37,079 nucleotides of DNA from NCBI RefSeq assembly GCF_026130045.1, contig NZ_JAIBNX010000057.1:2765-39843 (forward strand), in the 5' to 3' direction. Positions 10,801-17,533 of the stretch are shown in pieces; position 1 is the stretch's first letter, and each line of letters opens with the position of its first letter. A model generated the notes under the pieces. That model made no database searches. It was not told the origin of the DNA and saw only the letters and a list, made by a program, of their open reading frames with translations. Source of the DNA: Micromonospora sp. CPCC 205371. GTDB taxonomy: Bacteria; Actinomycetota; Actinomycetes; Mycobacteriales; Micromonosporaceae. Both the position numbers and the translations under genes were made by a program.

Positions 10801-13329
10801 CCGGACGCGGACTACGAGCCGGCTATCACCGGCGGGTCGACCGCGACCGGTGCGACGGTGACCGGACTGACGCCCGGACACACCTACCAATTCACGGTCA
10901 GCGCCTACAACTCCGGCGGCGAAGGGCCACGGTCGGCGCCGGTGACAGCGACATCCACTGTGGTATCGCCGACGAACGTGACCGCGCAGCCGCTCAGCGA
11001 CGGCCAGATCAAGGTGTCGTGGACCGCGCCGGGGCCCGATCTCTGGTACTGGGTGTACTACCACGACGACACCGCCGATCCCGACAACGAGAAGCCGTTC
11101 ACGCAGACCGCGTATCCGGTCGTCGGCGGGACCAGCGTCACCTTGGGCTATCTCACCGGCGGTAACACCTACAGCTTCTATGTCACCACGGTCAGCAGCC
11201 GCGGTGAGAGCGCGCCGTCCAACCGCGCCACCGCGACCTCGGCGTTGCCGATCGCTCCGCGCCTGACGGCGACGGCGCGCAACGACGGCGGGATCGACCT
11301 GGCCTGGACAGCGCCGGCGCCGGGCTACATGTACTGGGTGTACTACCACGACGACACCGCCGACCCCTCGGGTGCTGCCGGGTTCACCCGCTACGAGCTC
11401 CCGTTCACCAAGACGACGTTCACCGCTACCCCGCTCTACATTGGACATAAATACACCTATTACGTCACCTCGGCCAGCGGCGGCGCGACCTCGGTGCCGT
11501 CCAATCGCGCCTCCGCGACGGCGTACCTGCCCTCCCCCACCGGCCTGTCCGCGTCAGCTGGCGACGGCAAGATCCAGCTGTGGTGGCAGGAGCCGCTGCC
11601 CGGCCAGTGGTACTGGGTCTACATGAAGGTGGGCAATGGCAGCTACACGCGAATGACCTACCCGGTCACCTCCGGCACGTCGATGACAGCATCGCCGCTC
11701 ACCAACGGGCAGCAGTACTCCTTTTACGTGACCACCATCGGCTCCGGCGGCGGCGAGTCGCAACCGTCGAACGCGGTGAGCGCCACCCCACGCGCCACCC
11801 CGCCGAACGCCCCGACCGGCGTCACGGCGGCATCGAACGCGGACGCCTCCATCACGGTGAGCTGGCACCGTGCCAACGCCAACGACTGGTACTGGGTGTA
11901 CTCCCACGACGACACCGCGGACCCGTCCGGGTCGGTCCCATTCGCCCACGGTCCCTACCCGGTGACCACCGGCTCCTCGCTGCGGATGGAAGGACTACAG
12001 GCCGGGCACAGATACTCGTTCTACGTGACCACGATCAGCTCGGTCAACGGCACCGAATCAGGGCCGTCGGACGTCGCACGCGCGTGGTCCCGGCTGGCGC
12101 CACCCACAGGCCTGCAACGATCCGCCAACGCGGACGGCAGCGTATCCCTGTGGTGGAACGCCTCGGTCGGAAACGTCAGCTACTACTGGGTGTATATGAA
12201 GGCGCCGGGCAGCAACTCCTTTACCCGCATGGCGTACCCCGTGCACAACCAGACCGGCTTCGTCGCCAGAGGCCTGCGCGCGGGTCAGACGTACCAGTTC
12301 TACGTCACCGCCGCCGGCAGCTACGGCAACGAGTCCGACGGATCCAATGTGGTCACCGTCGTACCGACCCTGAGCCCGCCCAGCAACCTGACCGCCTCGG
12401 TAAGCGGCTGGGGCACCGTCACGCTGCGCTGGACGAGGCCGTTCGCGGGCGCGTACTACTGGGTGTACTACCACGACGACACAGCCGACCCCGGGCGCAC
12501 CCAGCCCTACTCGCGACTGAAGTACCCGCTGACCGACGCCAGCACGGACGGCTTTCCCATGGGCGAGGGCCTGACCGGCGACCACACGTACTCCTTCTTC
12601 GTCACCACCGCGTTTGACGGCAACGAAAGCGGGTGGTCGAACGTCGTCGCACCCAACCGCCGGATCGCCGCACCGACGGGACTCCGAGGCTGGACCGTCG
12701 CTCGGGGCCCGACACTCGACCGATGTGGCGCGCTCACCGGGCCCACCTGCCACATCCATCTACAGTGGAACGCTGTCGAGGGCGCTCACCACTATGACGT
12801 GTTCCGGCGGCTGGATTCCGCCGATGACGTGGCGTACCAGTACGTCGGAAGCAGCAACAGCAACTCGTACGACATGCCAGTCGGCACGTTGGCGCAATAT
12901 CGAGTGTCATACGAGGTGGTCGCTGTGCGCTGGTACGGCACCAGCCACTCGGTGCCATCATCCCCGGTCAGACTCACGATGGGCGACTATGGTGGTGACG
13001 GCACAGACTGCTACGCCATCGCCGGCGCACCGTACATAATTGGCTCCACGGTGCGGTTCACCAGTATCGGCACCTGTCCCCGCAGCAAGAAATTCAAAAT
13101 CATCTGGTCCATGCCGGTGGTGGACAACTCGATTCTGCCGGCCGCGCCGCCGAATTACTGCCACGGCACCACGAGTGTCTGTTCGGTGCAGGCCAGCACC
13201 CAGTTGCGCGGGGGATCACACAACTATTGCACCGCGGTCCAGCTGCATGCCGTCGACGTGGTCGGCAGTAACGGTGGCGCCGGAATGGTCATCAGCCTCA
13301 TTTCACGGTGCGTGCGGTATACAGGATAG
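7870..13329 (+). CDS. Giant secreted protein: cutinase-like esterase, PKD, DUF5005-like propeller and ten Fn3 modules
   Basis: The 1819-residue protein has a signal segment (TAIAVVLLVVGALLSVPV, residues 11-28). Its cutinase-like alpha/beta hydrolase (about 36-285) shows CPNYLLLGSRGSG, the nucleophile elbow GYSQG (Ser157), an Asp in CLARDPVC (Asp239) and HTNYH (His261 or His265). A PKD-like module (about 295-382) and one Fn3 (about 393-480) follow. Residues about 490-828 form a propeller-type domain with GGRWSGADSTGSVKLPDGRT, WLFSDTFLGTV and FIHNSIVVQNG, typical of DUF5005 and related in fold to DUF4185/GH183 and GH43. Nine further Fn3 modules (about 836-1705) carry a recurring YWVYYHDDTADP or YWVYMK strand. 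A Cys-rich C-terminal domain (about 1705-1819) may be disulfide-bonded. The start has a GAGGAG site. It probably hydrolyses an ester and a polysaccharide outside the cell. The substrate is unknown. Confidence 0.9.
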   Translation: MRHNSQARSLTAIAVVLLVVGALLSVPVRKATADVPCPNYLLLGSRGSGQAPPGTEGDLNDGLGQEVAQFRNEFQALLPAGRTFGVKANTYKAVAVSGKSQYNKEWWLWNLFTARWAIPSPYHMSVAEGMGWLAAEVDEAINLCASSGTRILLAGYSQGAQVTGNAYQALSAAQRDHVWGVVLIADPRFNGSDGTANAGSYSPRRSGAVRELATPHQKGRPEFPADSNGRVLSYCLARDPVCQGLFSFRNSGMELSTPAQHTNYHLVGDDCSPQTYPQRAAAYFAFRAGNQRVSSGPVARLTSVEDAARGRQVEISAAGSCEQAGRPVTYRWDLDGSGAYATDTGSHPELTTSFGSNGAHQVSVRVTNDQGQTSTATTTVNVSDPGEYTDVPSAPTNVVSTPAPDGTSATLTWDPPASGPPAEAYLIYTSDGFPLEDVQPGAARSVTIPEGFLGLELQVMAVNRVGIGPPSDPVTVHPAWPPGQPGSAASCGPLNTMFNTYGNTGGRWSGADSTGSVKLPDGRTAWLFSDTFLGTVNADYSRPASTPFIHNSIVVQNGTSLTTLTGGTAAAPKSLVGAETDSEPGDLGWWVGDGRVNGSTLQVFYHHYKSGGGGALDYVPQGTGIATFSLPSLTLQRLVPLGNNPQIDWGAALVNGNDGFTYIYGVEAADGAKHLRIARAPSGSLLGPVDAPTQEWTYWTGNPDGENSGWATDENDGARVMTGVGNGFSVKYLNGRYVLVTIDSDRTFSRSVFAYFADKPTGPFGRQTWLYDAPEATGSRIAYDARLHPEQSCNGSNIVISYNVNSLDNAENYADARIYRPRFIVATLPAAPDVSSLPGPPTDLAATVDTDARVSLSWKAPTGPNNTNLTYQVYQRAASAGHTQYTPVPGTATTATSATVGIVDGGVYNYRVTARNTAGEGSPSQMVSVEVDVPPPAAAPSNVRARTIPNGDIGLSWTSVPGAGWVNYRVYQKDQATPDADYEPAITGGSTATGATVTGLTPGHTYQFTVSAYNSGGEGPRSAPVTATSTVVSPTNVTAQPLSDGQIKVSWTAPGPDLWYWVYYHDDTADPDNEKPFTQTAYPVVGGTSVTLGYLTGGNTYSFYVTTVSSRGESAPSNRATATSALPIAPRLTATARNDGGIDLAWTAPAPGYMYWVYYHDDTADPSGAAGFTRYELPFTKTTFTATPLYIGHKYTYYVTSASGGATSVPSNRASATAYLPSPTGLSASAGDGKIQLWWQEPLPGQWYWVYMKVGNGSYTRMTYPVTSGTSMTASPLTNGQQYSFYVTTIGSGGGESQPSNAVSATPRATPPNAPTGVTAASNADASITVSWHRANANDWYWVYSHDDTADPSGSVPFAHGPYPVTTGSSLRMEGLQAGHRYSFYVTTISSVNGTESGPSDVARAWSRLAPPTGLQRSANADGSVSLWWNASVGNVSYYWVYMKAPGSNSFTRMAYPVHNQTGFVARGLRAGQTYQFYVTAAGSYGNESDGSNVVTVVPTLSPPSNLTASVSGWGTVTLRWTRPFAGAYYWVYYHDDTADPGRTQPYSRLKYPLTDASTDGFPMGEGLTGDHTYSFFVTTAFDGNESGWSNVVAPNRRIAAPTGLRGWTVARGPTLDRCGALTGPTCHIHLQWNAVEGAHHYDVFRRLDSADDVAYQYVGSSNSNSYDMPVGTLAQYRVSYEVVAVRWYGTSHSVPSSPVRLTMGDYGGDGTDCYAIAGAPYIIGSTVRFTSIGTCPRSKKFKIIWSMPVVDNSILPAAPPNYCHGTTSVCSVQASTQLRGGSHNYCTAVQLHAVDVVGSNGGAGMVISLISRCVRYTG
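11040..12500 (+). repeat. Near-identical DNA repeats within the Fn3 modules
   Basis: A stretch encoding YWVYYHDDTADP (tyrosine-rich strand then an acidic loop) recurs near 11046, 11333, 11891 (SHDD variant) and 12465, each in a separate Fn3 module. The DNA matches almost base for base (tactgggtgtactaccacga). Modules near 11608 and 12183 carry a shorter YWVYMK variant. This indicates recent module duplication or homogenisation. The array could also be hard for short-read assembly. Confidence 0.8.
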
Positions 13330-13423
13330 CGTTGCTCAGTTGTTCGAGCCGGCGGGAGACGCTGCTGCGGTGCAGATGGAGCAGATCGGCGGTGCGGGTG
13401 GGAGGCGTGGACGTACACGCCAT
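13298..13423 (-). pseudogene. Remnant of a PucR/CdaR-type C-terminal helix-turn-helix
   Basis: On the minus strand a 41-codon frame encodes TADLLHLHRSSVSRRLEQLS. This strongly resembles the C-terminal helix-turn-helix of PucR/CdaR-type regulators (pattern AxxLxxHRxTVxxRLxxI). It begins at an ATG but has none of the upstream domains of such regulators, and it overlaps the 3' end of the giant Fn3 gene by about 30 bases. I read it as the decayed tail of a regulator gene. A functional mini-protein is less likely. Confidence 0.5.
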
Positions 13424-13428
13424 CGGCC

Positions 13429-13749
13429 TCAGCTCAGTGCGCTTTGGAGCTGCTCCTTCGTCATCCGCGAGCGCCCCTTGATGTCGCGACGCTTCGCCTC
13501 GTTGTACAGCTGCTCCTTGGTGCGGCCCTGCGCGCCGCTCTGCGAGCGCTGACCACCGCGGCGGCTGGACGATATGTCCTTTGTGGACGACTTGCTTGCG
13601 GTGCGCGACTCACCCGCACGGGCGCGTTCCTTGTTGACCGTGCGGGCGGCGATCTCCTTGGCCCGCTTGGTCGACGTGCCGCGCTTCTTGGCGCTGTCCT
13701 TGATGTGTTCGTACTGGCGTTCTCGTTTGGCGCTGGAACCTGCAGGCAT
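13429..13749 (-). CDS. Plasmid-stabilisation-like basic protein (Rho-N/SAP-like C-terminus)
   Basis: The 106-residue, highly basic protein has KRERQYEHIKDSAKKRGTST near the N-terminus, a low-complexity Ser/Arg-rich middle, and a C-terminal KEQLYNEAKRRDIKGRSRMT motif. The C-terminus resembles the short helix-extension-helix of Rho N-terminal or SAP-like nucleic-acid-binding modules. Homologous short actinobacterial proteins are commonly named plasmid stabilisation protein, though a chromosomal DNA- or RNA-binding role is as likely. It lies 14 bases downstream of the SDR gene on the same strand, so the two are probably co-transcribed. The SDR is of a stress-protein type, which hints at a general-stress role. 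No catalytic residues are visible. Confidence 0.75.
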   Translation of the reverse strand: MPAGSSAKRERQYEHIKDSAKKRGTSTKRAKEIAARTVNKERARAGESRTASKSSTKDISSSRRGGQRSQSGAQGRTKEQLYNEAKRRDIKGRSRMTKEQLQSALS

Positions 13750-13763
13750 GATCGACTCCTACG

Positions 13764-14612
13764 TCACAGGATGGGTTTGCCGCCGGTCACCGGGATGACC
13801 GCGCCGGATATGTAGCTGGCCTCGTCCGAGGCGAGCAGGACGAACGCCGGGGCGACCTCCTTGGGCTGGCCCGGCCGGCCCAATGGCGTGTTCTTGCCGA
13901 ACTCGGCGACGTGCTCGGGAGGCATCGTCGAAGGGATCAGCGGGGTCCAGATCGGGCCCGGCGCGACCGCGTTCACCCGGATGCCGCGATCGCCGAGCAT
14001 CTGGGCGAGGCCGGCGGTGAAGTTGGCGATGGCGCCCTTGGTGGTGGCGTACGGCAGCAGCGTCGGCTTCGGTGCGTCGTAGTTGATGGAACTGGTGTTG
14101 ATGATCGAGGCGCCGGCGCCCAGGTGTGGCAGGGCGGCCCGCACGATCCGGAACATCGCGGTGATGTTCACGTCGAAGGTGTGCTGCCACTCGTCGTCGC
14201 TGATCTCCTCGACCGTCTCGTGGGTCATCTGGTAAGCGGCGTTGTTGACGAGGACGTCGATCCCGCCGAATTCGGCGACCGCCCGGTCCACGACGGCCCG
14301 GCAATGCCGCGGGTCGGCGAGGTCACCGGAGACCAGGATTGCACGGCGGCCGGCCTCCTCGACCAGCCTCGCGGTGTCCTTGGCGTCGTCGTGCTCGCTC
14401 AGGTACGAGATCAGCACGTCGGCGCCCTCGCGCGCGAACGCGATCGCCGCCGCCCGGCCGATACCGCTGTCGCCGCCGGTCACCACGGTCCGCTTGCCTT
14501 CCAGGCGGCCCGAACCCCGGTAGCTGTCCTCGCCGTGGTCAGGCTTGCGCCGCATGGCCTCCAGGGTGCCGGGCGGTTCCTGGGTGGGCTCGGACTTCTG
14601 CTGGTCAGACAT
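13764..14612 (-). CDS. SDR-family oxidoreductase (general-stress type)
   Basis: This 282-residue classical short-chain dehydrogenase/reductase has the cofactor motif TGGDSGIG (45-52), NNAA (123-126), the Ser of INTSSINYD (174/175) and the YxxxK pair Tyr188/Lys192 in YATTKGA. The N-terminal extension (PPGTLEAMRRKPDHGEDSYR) is characteristic of the YghA/YhxC/YdaD-like NADP(H)-dependent subgroup, often stress-induced in bacteria. The substrate is unknown. ATG 14612 matches the family's N-terminus; a much longer upstream extension in frame runs into the divergent MarR/MFS genes and is not real. It is divergent from the MarR gene with 60 bases between starts, so MarR may also control it. Confidence 0.92.
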   Translation of the reverse strand: MSDQQKSEPTQEPPGTLEAMRRKPDHGEDSYRGSGRLEGKRTVVTGGDSGIGRAAAIAFAREGADVLISYLSEHDDAKDTARLVEEAGRRAILVSGDLADPRHCRAVVDRAVAEFGGIDVLVNNAAYQMTHETVEEISDDEWQHTFDVNITAMFRIVRAALPHLGAGASIINTSSINYDAPKPTLLPYATTKGAIANFTAGLAQMLGDRGIRVNAVAPGPIWTPLIPSTMPPEHVAEFGKNTPLGRPGQPKEVAPAFVLLASDEASYISGAVIPVTGGKPIL

Positions 14613-14663
14613 GTTTTGAGCATTTCCACTGCCGGTCCGGTTAAACACGCTGGCACCGGGAAT

Positions 14664-14680
14664 GTATGAGTCATGCATAC
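14664..14680. promoter_or_regulatory. Candidate MarR operator overlapping the marR-like start codon
   Basis: GTATG and CATAC arms lie seven bases apart (GTATGAGTCATGCATAC), making a 17-bp imperfect palindrome. The ATG at 14673 falls inside it. It sits in the 60-bp gap between the divergent SDR and MarR genes. Its size and position suit a dimeric winged-helix repressor. Autoregulation is inferred. Confidence 0.45.
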
Positions 14681-15173
14681 CGGAAACGTCGTGGCTGCCT
14701 GGATCACCGCCGCGGTGGACAGGTTCCACGCCGCCGCCCGCTCGACAGGGCTGGAGCAGCGTGACCTGAGCGCGCTGACGCTGATCGCCACGCACGAGGG
14801 CTGCTCGGTGGAGTGGTTGCGCGGCCGCGTCGAACTGAGCCAGTCCGGCACCGTGCGCCTCATCGACCGGCTGGCGAGACGGCGTCTGGTTCGCCGCGGG
14901 CCGCCGGTCGGGCGGGGAGTGCCGCTCTACGCCACCGACGACGGCCGGGCGGTCCTGCGCCGGTGGCAGCAGGCTCGCGACGACGCGGTCGCCGAACTTC
15001 TGAGCGGACTGCCCGCCGCGCGGCAAACGATGGTGGTGCAGAGCCTGGCCGCCGCGCTGCTGGCCGGCACCCGGCGGCGCAGCGAGGCGGACGCGACCTG
15101 CCGGACCTGTTCCTGGGCCGCCTGCGGCAGCGACTGCCCAGTCGACGGCAGCGTCGAGGAGTACGCCCCATGA
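14673..15173 (+). CDS. MarR-family transcriptional regulator with Cys-rich tail
   Basis: The 166-residue protein has a MarR-type winged helix. The recognition region is VEWLRGRVELSQSGTVRLID (about 49-68), followed by the wing RRRLVRRGPPVGRGVPLYAT and a C-terminal dimerisation helix. The last 30 residues hold four cysteines in the pattern CxxCxxxxCxxxC (CRTCSWAACGSDC), which could bind a metal or sense oxidants; that is inference. No ribosome-binding site precedes ATG 14673, so the message may be leaderless. Its stop overlaps the start of the MFS gene by four bases (ATGA), so the regulator and transporter are translationally coupled. This is the usual arrangement for a repressor and the efflux pump it controls. 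Confidence 0.88.
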   Translation: MHTGNVVAAWITAAVDRFHAAARSTGLEQRDLSALTLIATHEGCSVEWLRGRVELSQSGTVRLIDRLARRRLVRRGPPVGRGVPLYATDDGRAVLRRWQQARDDAVAELLSGLPAARQTMVVQSLAAALLAGTRRRSEADATCRTCSWAACGSDCPVDGSVEEYAP

Positions 15174-16387
15174 CGGAGTTAGCTTGCGCGGCGGGGCTTC
15201 GCGCGCGCCCGTCGCGCCCGCGCGTTCCCGCGCCGGTGCGGACGGCGGCGGCGGTCGCCCTGCTGGGCAACTCGTCGGACACGTTCGTCCTGTTCCTGCT
15301 GCTGTGGGTGGCGCAGCCGCAGGGCTGGTCACCGTCGCAGACGGCACTGGTGGTGCTGGTACTGCGGCTGCCGATCCTGATCTCTGGCGTGGTCATCGGC
15401 AGGTGTATCGACCGGTGGGGTGCCCGCCCGCTGGTCCTGCTCGACACGGCCGCGCGTGCTGGGCTGCTGCTGGCGCTGGCGGCTTCCGTCCGATCGGGCA
15501 CGGTTCCGCTGGCGGCGGTGCTCGTCCTGGGCGGGCTGGCGAGCCTGTTCTCGCCCGCCACGTACGCCGGTGTCCGTTGGCTGGTGCCGCGCACCACTCC
15601 AGCGGACCGGCTTCCACGGGCGAACGCGACGGTGGCGGTCGGTGACCAGATGCCTCTGCTGGTGGGCACCGCGCTGGTCGGTCCGGCCATGGCACTGGCC
15701 GGCGTCCGGGGCAGCCTGCTCGTGGCCGCCGCGATGGTGCTGACCGCGTTCCTGCTCGCGCTGCGGCTTCCCACCCCCGACCCCGGCGCCAACGTGAAAT
15801 CCACGGCCGCGCCCGCCGGCCGGCCGGCGGCCTGGCCACCGCGCGTCGTCGCGATCATCACGTTGTCCACTGTGTACTACCTGGTCTACGGGCCGTTCGA
15901 GACCGCCAGCCCCGGCTTCGTCCGCGACCATCTGGGCGCCGCCGAGGGCACCTACAGCTTGATGTGGGCCATGTTCGGCGCCGGCGCGCTGCTGTCGCTG
16001 TCGGTCGCGCCACTGCTTGCCAGGTACCGCCCCGGCCTCGTCAACGGCGGCGGAGCGCTTGTCTGGGGCCTGACGATGCTGCCGTTGGCCATGGTGGACT
16101 CCGCGGGCACGGCGGCCGCGATCTTCCTCGCGGGCGGCCTGCTCTGGGGCCCGTACACCACCATCGAGACCGGCGCGCTGCAGCGGTGGGTTCCGCCGCA
16201 GCGGCACGGTACCGTCTTCGCCGTGCAGCGCAGCCTGCTGGCGACCGCTACCCCCGTCGGCGCCGCCCTCGGCGCCCTCGCCCTCCATACGCTTTCGCCC
16301 GGAACCGTGCTGGTCGCCAGCGCCGCCTGCTGTGCGGCCGCCGGTGCGGCCGCGCTGCTGCACCCGGACCTGCGCAGAGCCCACTGA
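15170..16387 (+). CDS. MFS transporter (probable drug efflux)
   Basis: The 405-residue protein has about 12 hydrophobic segments and an MFS motif-A-like loop (GRCIDRWGARPLVLLD) between helices 2 and 3. Its overall type resembles MFS exporters of the drug:H+ antiporter class that accompany MarR regulators. I chose ATG 15170 from the ATGA overlap with the MarR stop and an upstream GAGGAG; a longer in-frame extension overlaps the MarR gene and is rejected. The fourth codon is TTA, a very rare leucine codon in high-GC actinomycetes. The substrate cannot be told from sequence. It converges on the phosphatase gene with only 18 bases between stops. Confidence 0.88.
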   Translation: MTELACAAGLRARPSRPRVPAPVRTAAAVALLGNSSDTFVLFLLLWVAQPQGWSPSQTALVVLVLRLPILISGVVIGRCIDRWGARPLVLLDTAARAGLLLALAASVRSGTVPLAAVLVLGGLASLFSPATYAGVRWLVPRTTPADRLPRANATVAVGDQMPLLVGTALVGPAMALAGVRGSLLVAAAMVLTAFLLALRLPTPDPGANVKSTAAPAGRPAAWPPRVVAIITLSTVYYLVYGPFETASPGFVRDHLGAAEGTYSLMWAMFGAGALLSLSVAPLLARYRPGLVNGGGALVWGLTMLPLAMVDSAGTAAAIFLAGGLLWGPYTTIETGALQRWVPPQRHGTVFAVQRSLLATATPVGAALGALALHTLSPGTVLVASAACCAAAGAAALLHPDLRRAH

Positions 16388-16405
16388 GGGCGGCCCTGGT
16401 CGGGA

Positions 16406-17443
16406 TCACGACCTTCGCGACGTCCGGGCGCGCCCTAGCGGCACGACGTCGGCGTCCGCGCCGACATCAGGCGCCGGCGGTCGGATGTCGGGCACGGCCA
16501 GGCGGGGGGGGTGGTCGGCCCACCAAGCCCCGGGGTCGGGGCTGCGCAGCAGGATTCCTTCCCGCAGGGCCCATGGACAGAGCGTCACCTCGTCGAGGCC
16601 GAACGCGGTCATCGTGGTGTGCGCGACAATGGCGCCGGCCAGGGACTGCCGCGCTCTCGGCGCCGAGATTCCGGGCAGCTTCGCCCGCTCGGCGGCCCGC
16701 ATCCGGGCCAGCCGCTTGAGCTGCTTTTCGAGCTCTCCGCGGCGCAGGTGTCGCGGCACGAACGGACCGAGCCGCTTCGGTGGTGCTCCACAGAGACGGG
16801 CGAGCTGGTGGAAGGTGCGGGACGTGGCCGTGGTGGTGCCCGTTCCTTCCCAGTGCATCCGGGTCGCCGCCTCGGCCAGCTGATCGCGCACGTGCCCGCG
16901 CAGCGCCTTGATCTTGGCCCGGCTGGGCGGGTCGCCGCGCAGCCGCTCGCGGGTGAGCCGGCCCGCGCCCACCGGAAGCGACACGGCGAACTGCGGTGAG
17001 ACGTCGTGGCCGTACGCGATCTCCAGCGAGCCGCCGCCGATGTCCAATACCAGGAGGGGGCCGCTTCGCCACCCCATCCAGCGTCGAGCCGCCAGGAATG
17101 TCAGCTCGGCCTCCTCACGGCCGGTCAACAGGCCGAGCCGGACCCCGGATCGGTTCCATACGGCGGAAAGGATCTCCTGCTGGTTCGGGGCGTCCCGGAC
17201 CACCGCGGTCCCGTACGCGTAGAGCTCCTGTACCTGCCAAGCCCGGGCCTTCGCGACCGCGTCGGCCACCGCGTCGCCGAGCCGGTCGATGGCTGGGGCT
17301 CCCAATGCGCCTTCGGCGTCGACATGCTCGGCGAGACGAAGTCTGGTCTTGATGGCGTGCAACGGCAACGGCACCCCGACGCCGCCGTCGGCGATCAGCA
17401 GGTGCGCCGTGTTGGAGCCGACGTCCAATACACCAATCCGCAT
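16406..17443 (-). CDS. Ppx/GppA-family exopolyphosphatase or guanosine pentaphosphatase
   Basis: This 345-residue ASKHA-fold phosphatase has the N-terminal phosphate loop GVLDVGSNTAHLLI, a YGTAVVRDA segment, LLTGREEAELTFLA and the second phosphate motif LVLDIGGGSLEI. These are standard for Ppx/GppA enzymes, which hydrolyse inorganic polyphosphate and/or pppGpp in the cytoplasm. ATG 17443 (MRIGVLDVG) is preferred over an in-frame TTG three codons upstream. Actinomycetes usually carry two Ppx paralogues, and this length fits the short two-domain type. A charged C-terminal tail of about 30 residues follows the domain. It is not obviously co-transcribed with its neighbours, since a strong terminator lies just upstream at 17493-17523. 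Confidence 0.9.
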   Translation of the reverse strand: MRIGVLDVGSNTAHLLIADGGVGVPLPLHAIKTRLRLAEHVDAEGALGAPAIDRLGDAVADAVAKARAWQVQELYAYGTAVVRDAPNQQEILSAVWNRSGVRLGLLTGREEAELTFLAARRWMGWRSGPLLVLDIGGGSLEIAYGHDVSPQFAVSLPVGAGRLTRERLRGDPPSRAKIKALRGHVRDQLAEAATRMHWEGTGTTTATSRTFHQLARLCGAPPKRLGPFVPRHLRRGELEKQLKRLARMRAAERAKLPGISAPRARQSLAGAIVAHTTMTAFGLDEVTLCPWALREGILLRSPDPGAWWADHPPRLAVPDIRPPAPDVGADADVVPLGRARTSRRS

Positions 17444-17492
17444 CCGGGTCAAATACCCACGGCGGGGCGCCTTGACGCCTGCCGCTTGCCGA

Positions 17493-17523
17493 GGTGCCCC
17501 CGGCCGGGTTCGCCGGGGGCACC
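17493..17523 (-). terminator. Hairpin terminator after the M4/DUF6345 protease pair
   Basis: A perfect 12-bp stem (GGTGCCCCCGGC with GCCGGGGGCACC) encloses a 7-base loop. It begins 10 bases after the DUF6345 stop codon. No U-tract follows, as is usual for high-GC actinomycete terminators. Confidence 0.8.
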
Positions 17524-17533
17524 CGTGAACGCG

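Noticed and set aside
14813-15169. Longer start for the MFS transporter
   Set aside because: It would overlap most of the MarR gene; the ATGA overlap with an upstream GAGGAG marks the real start.
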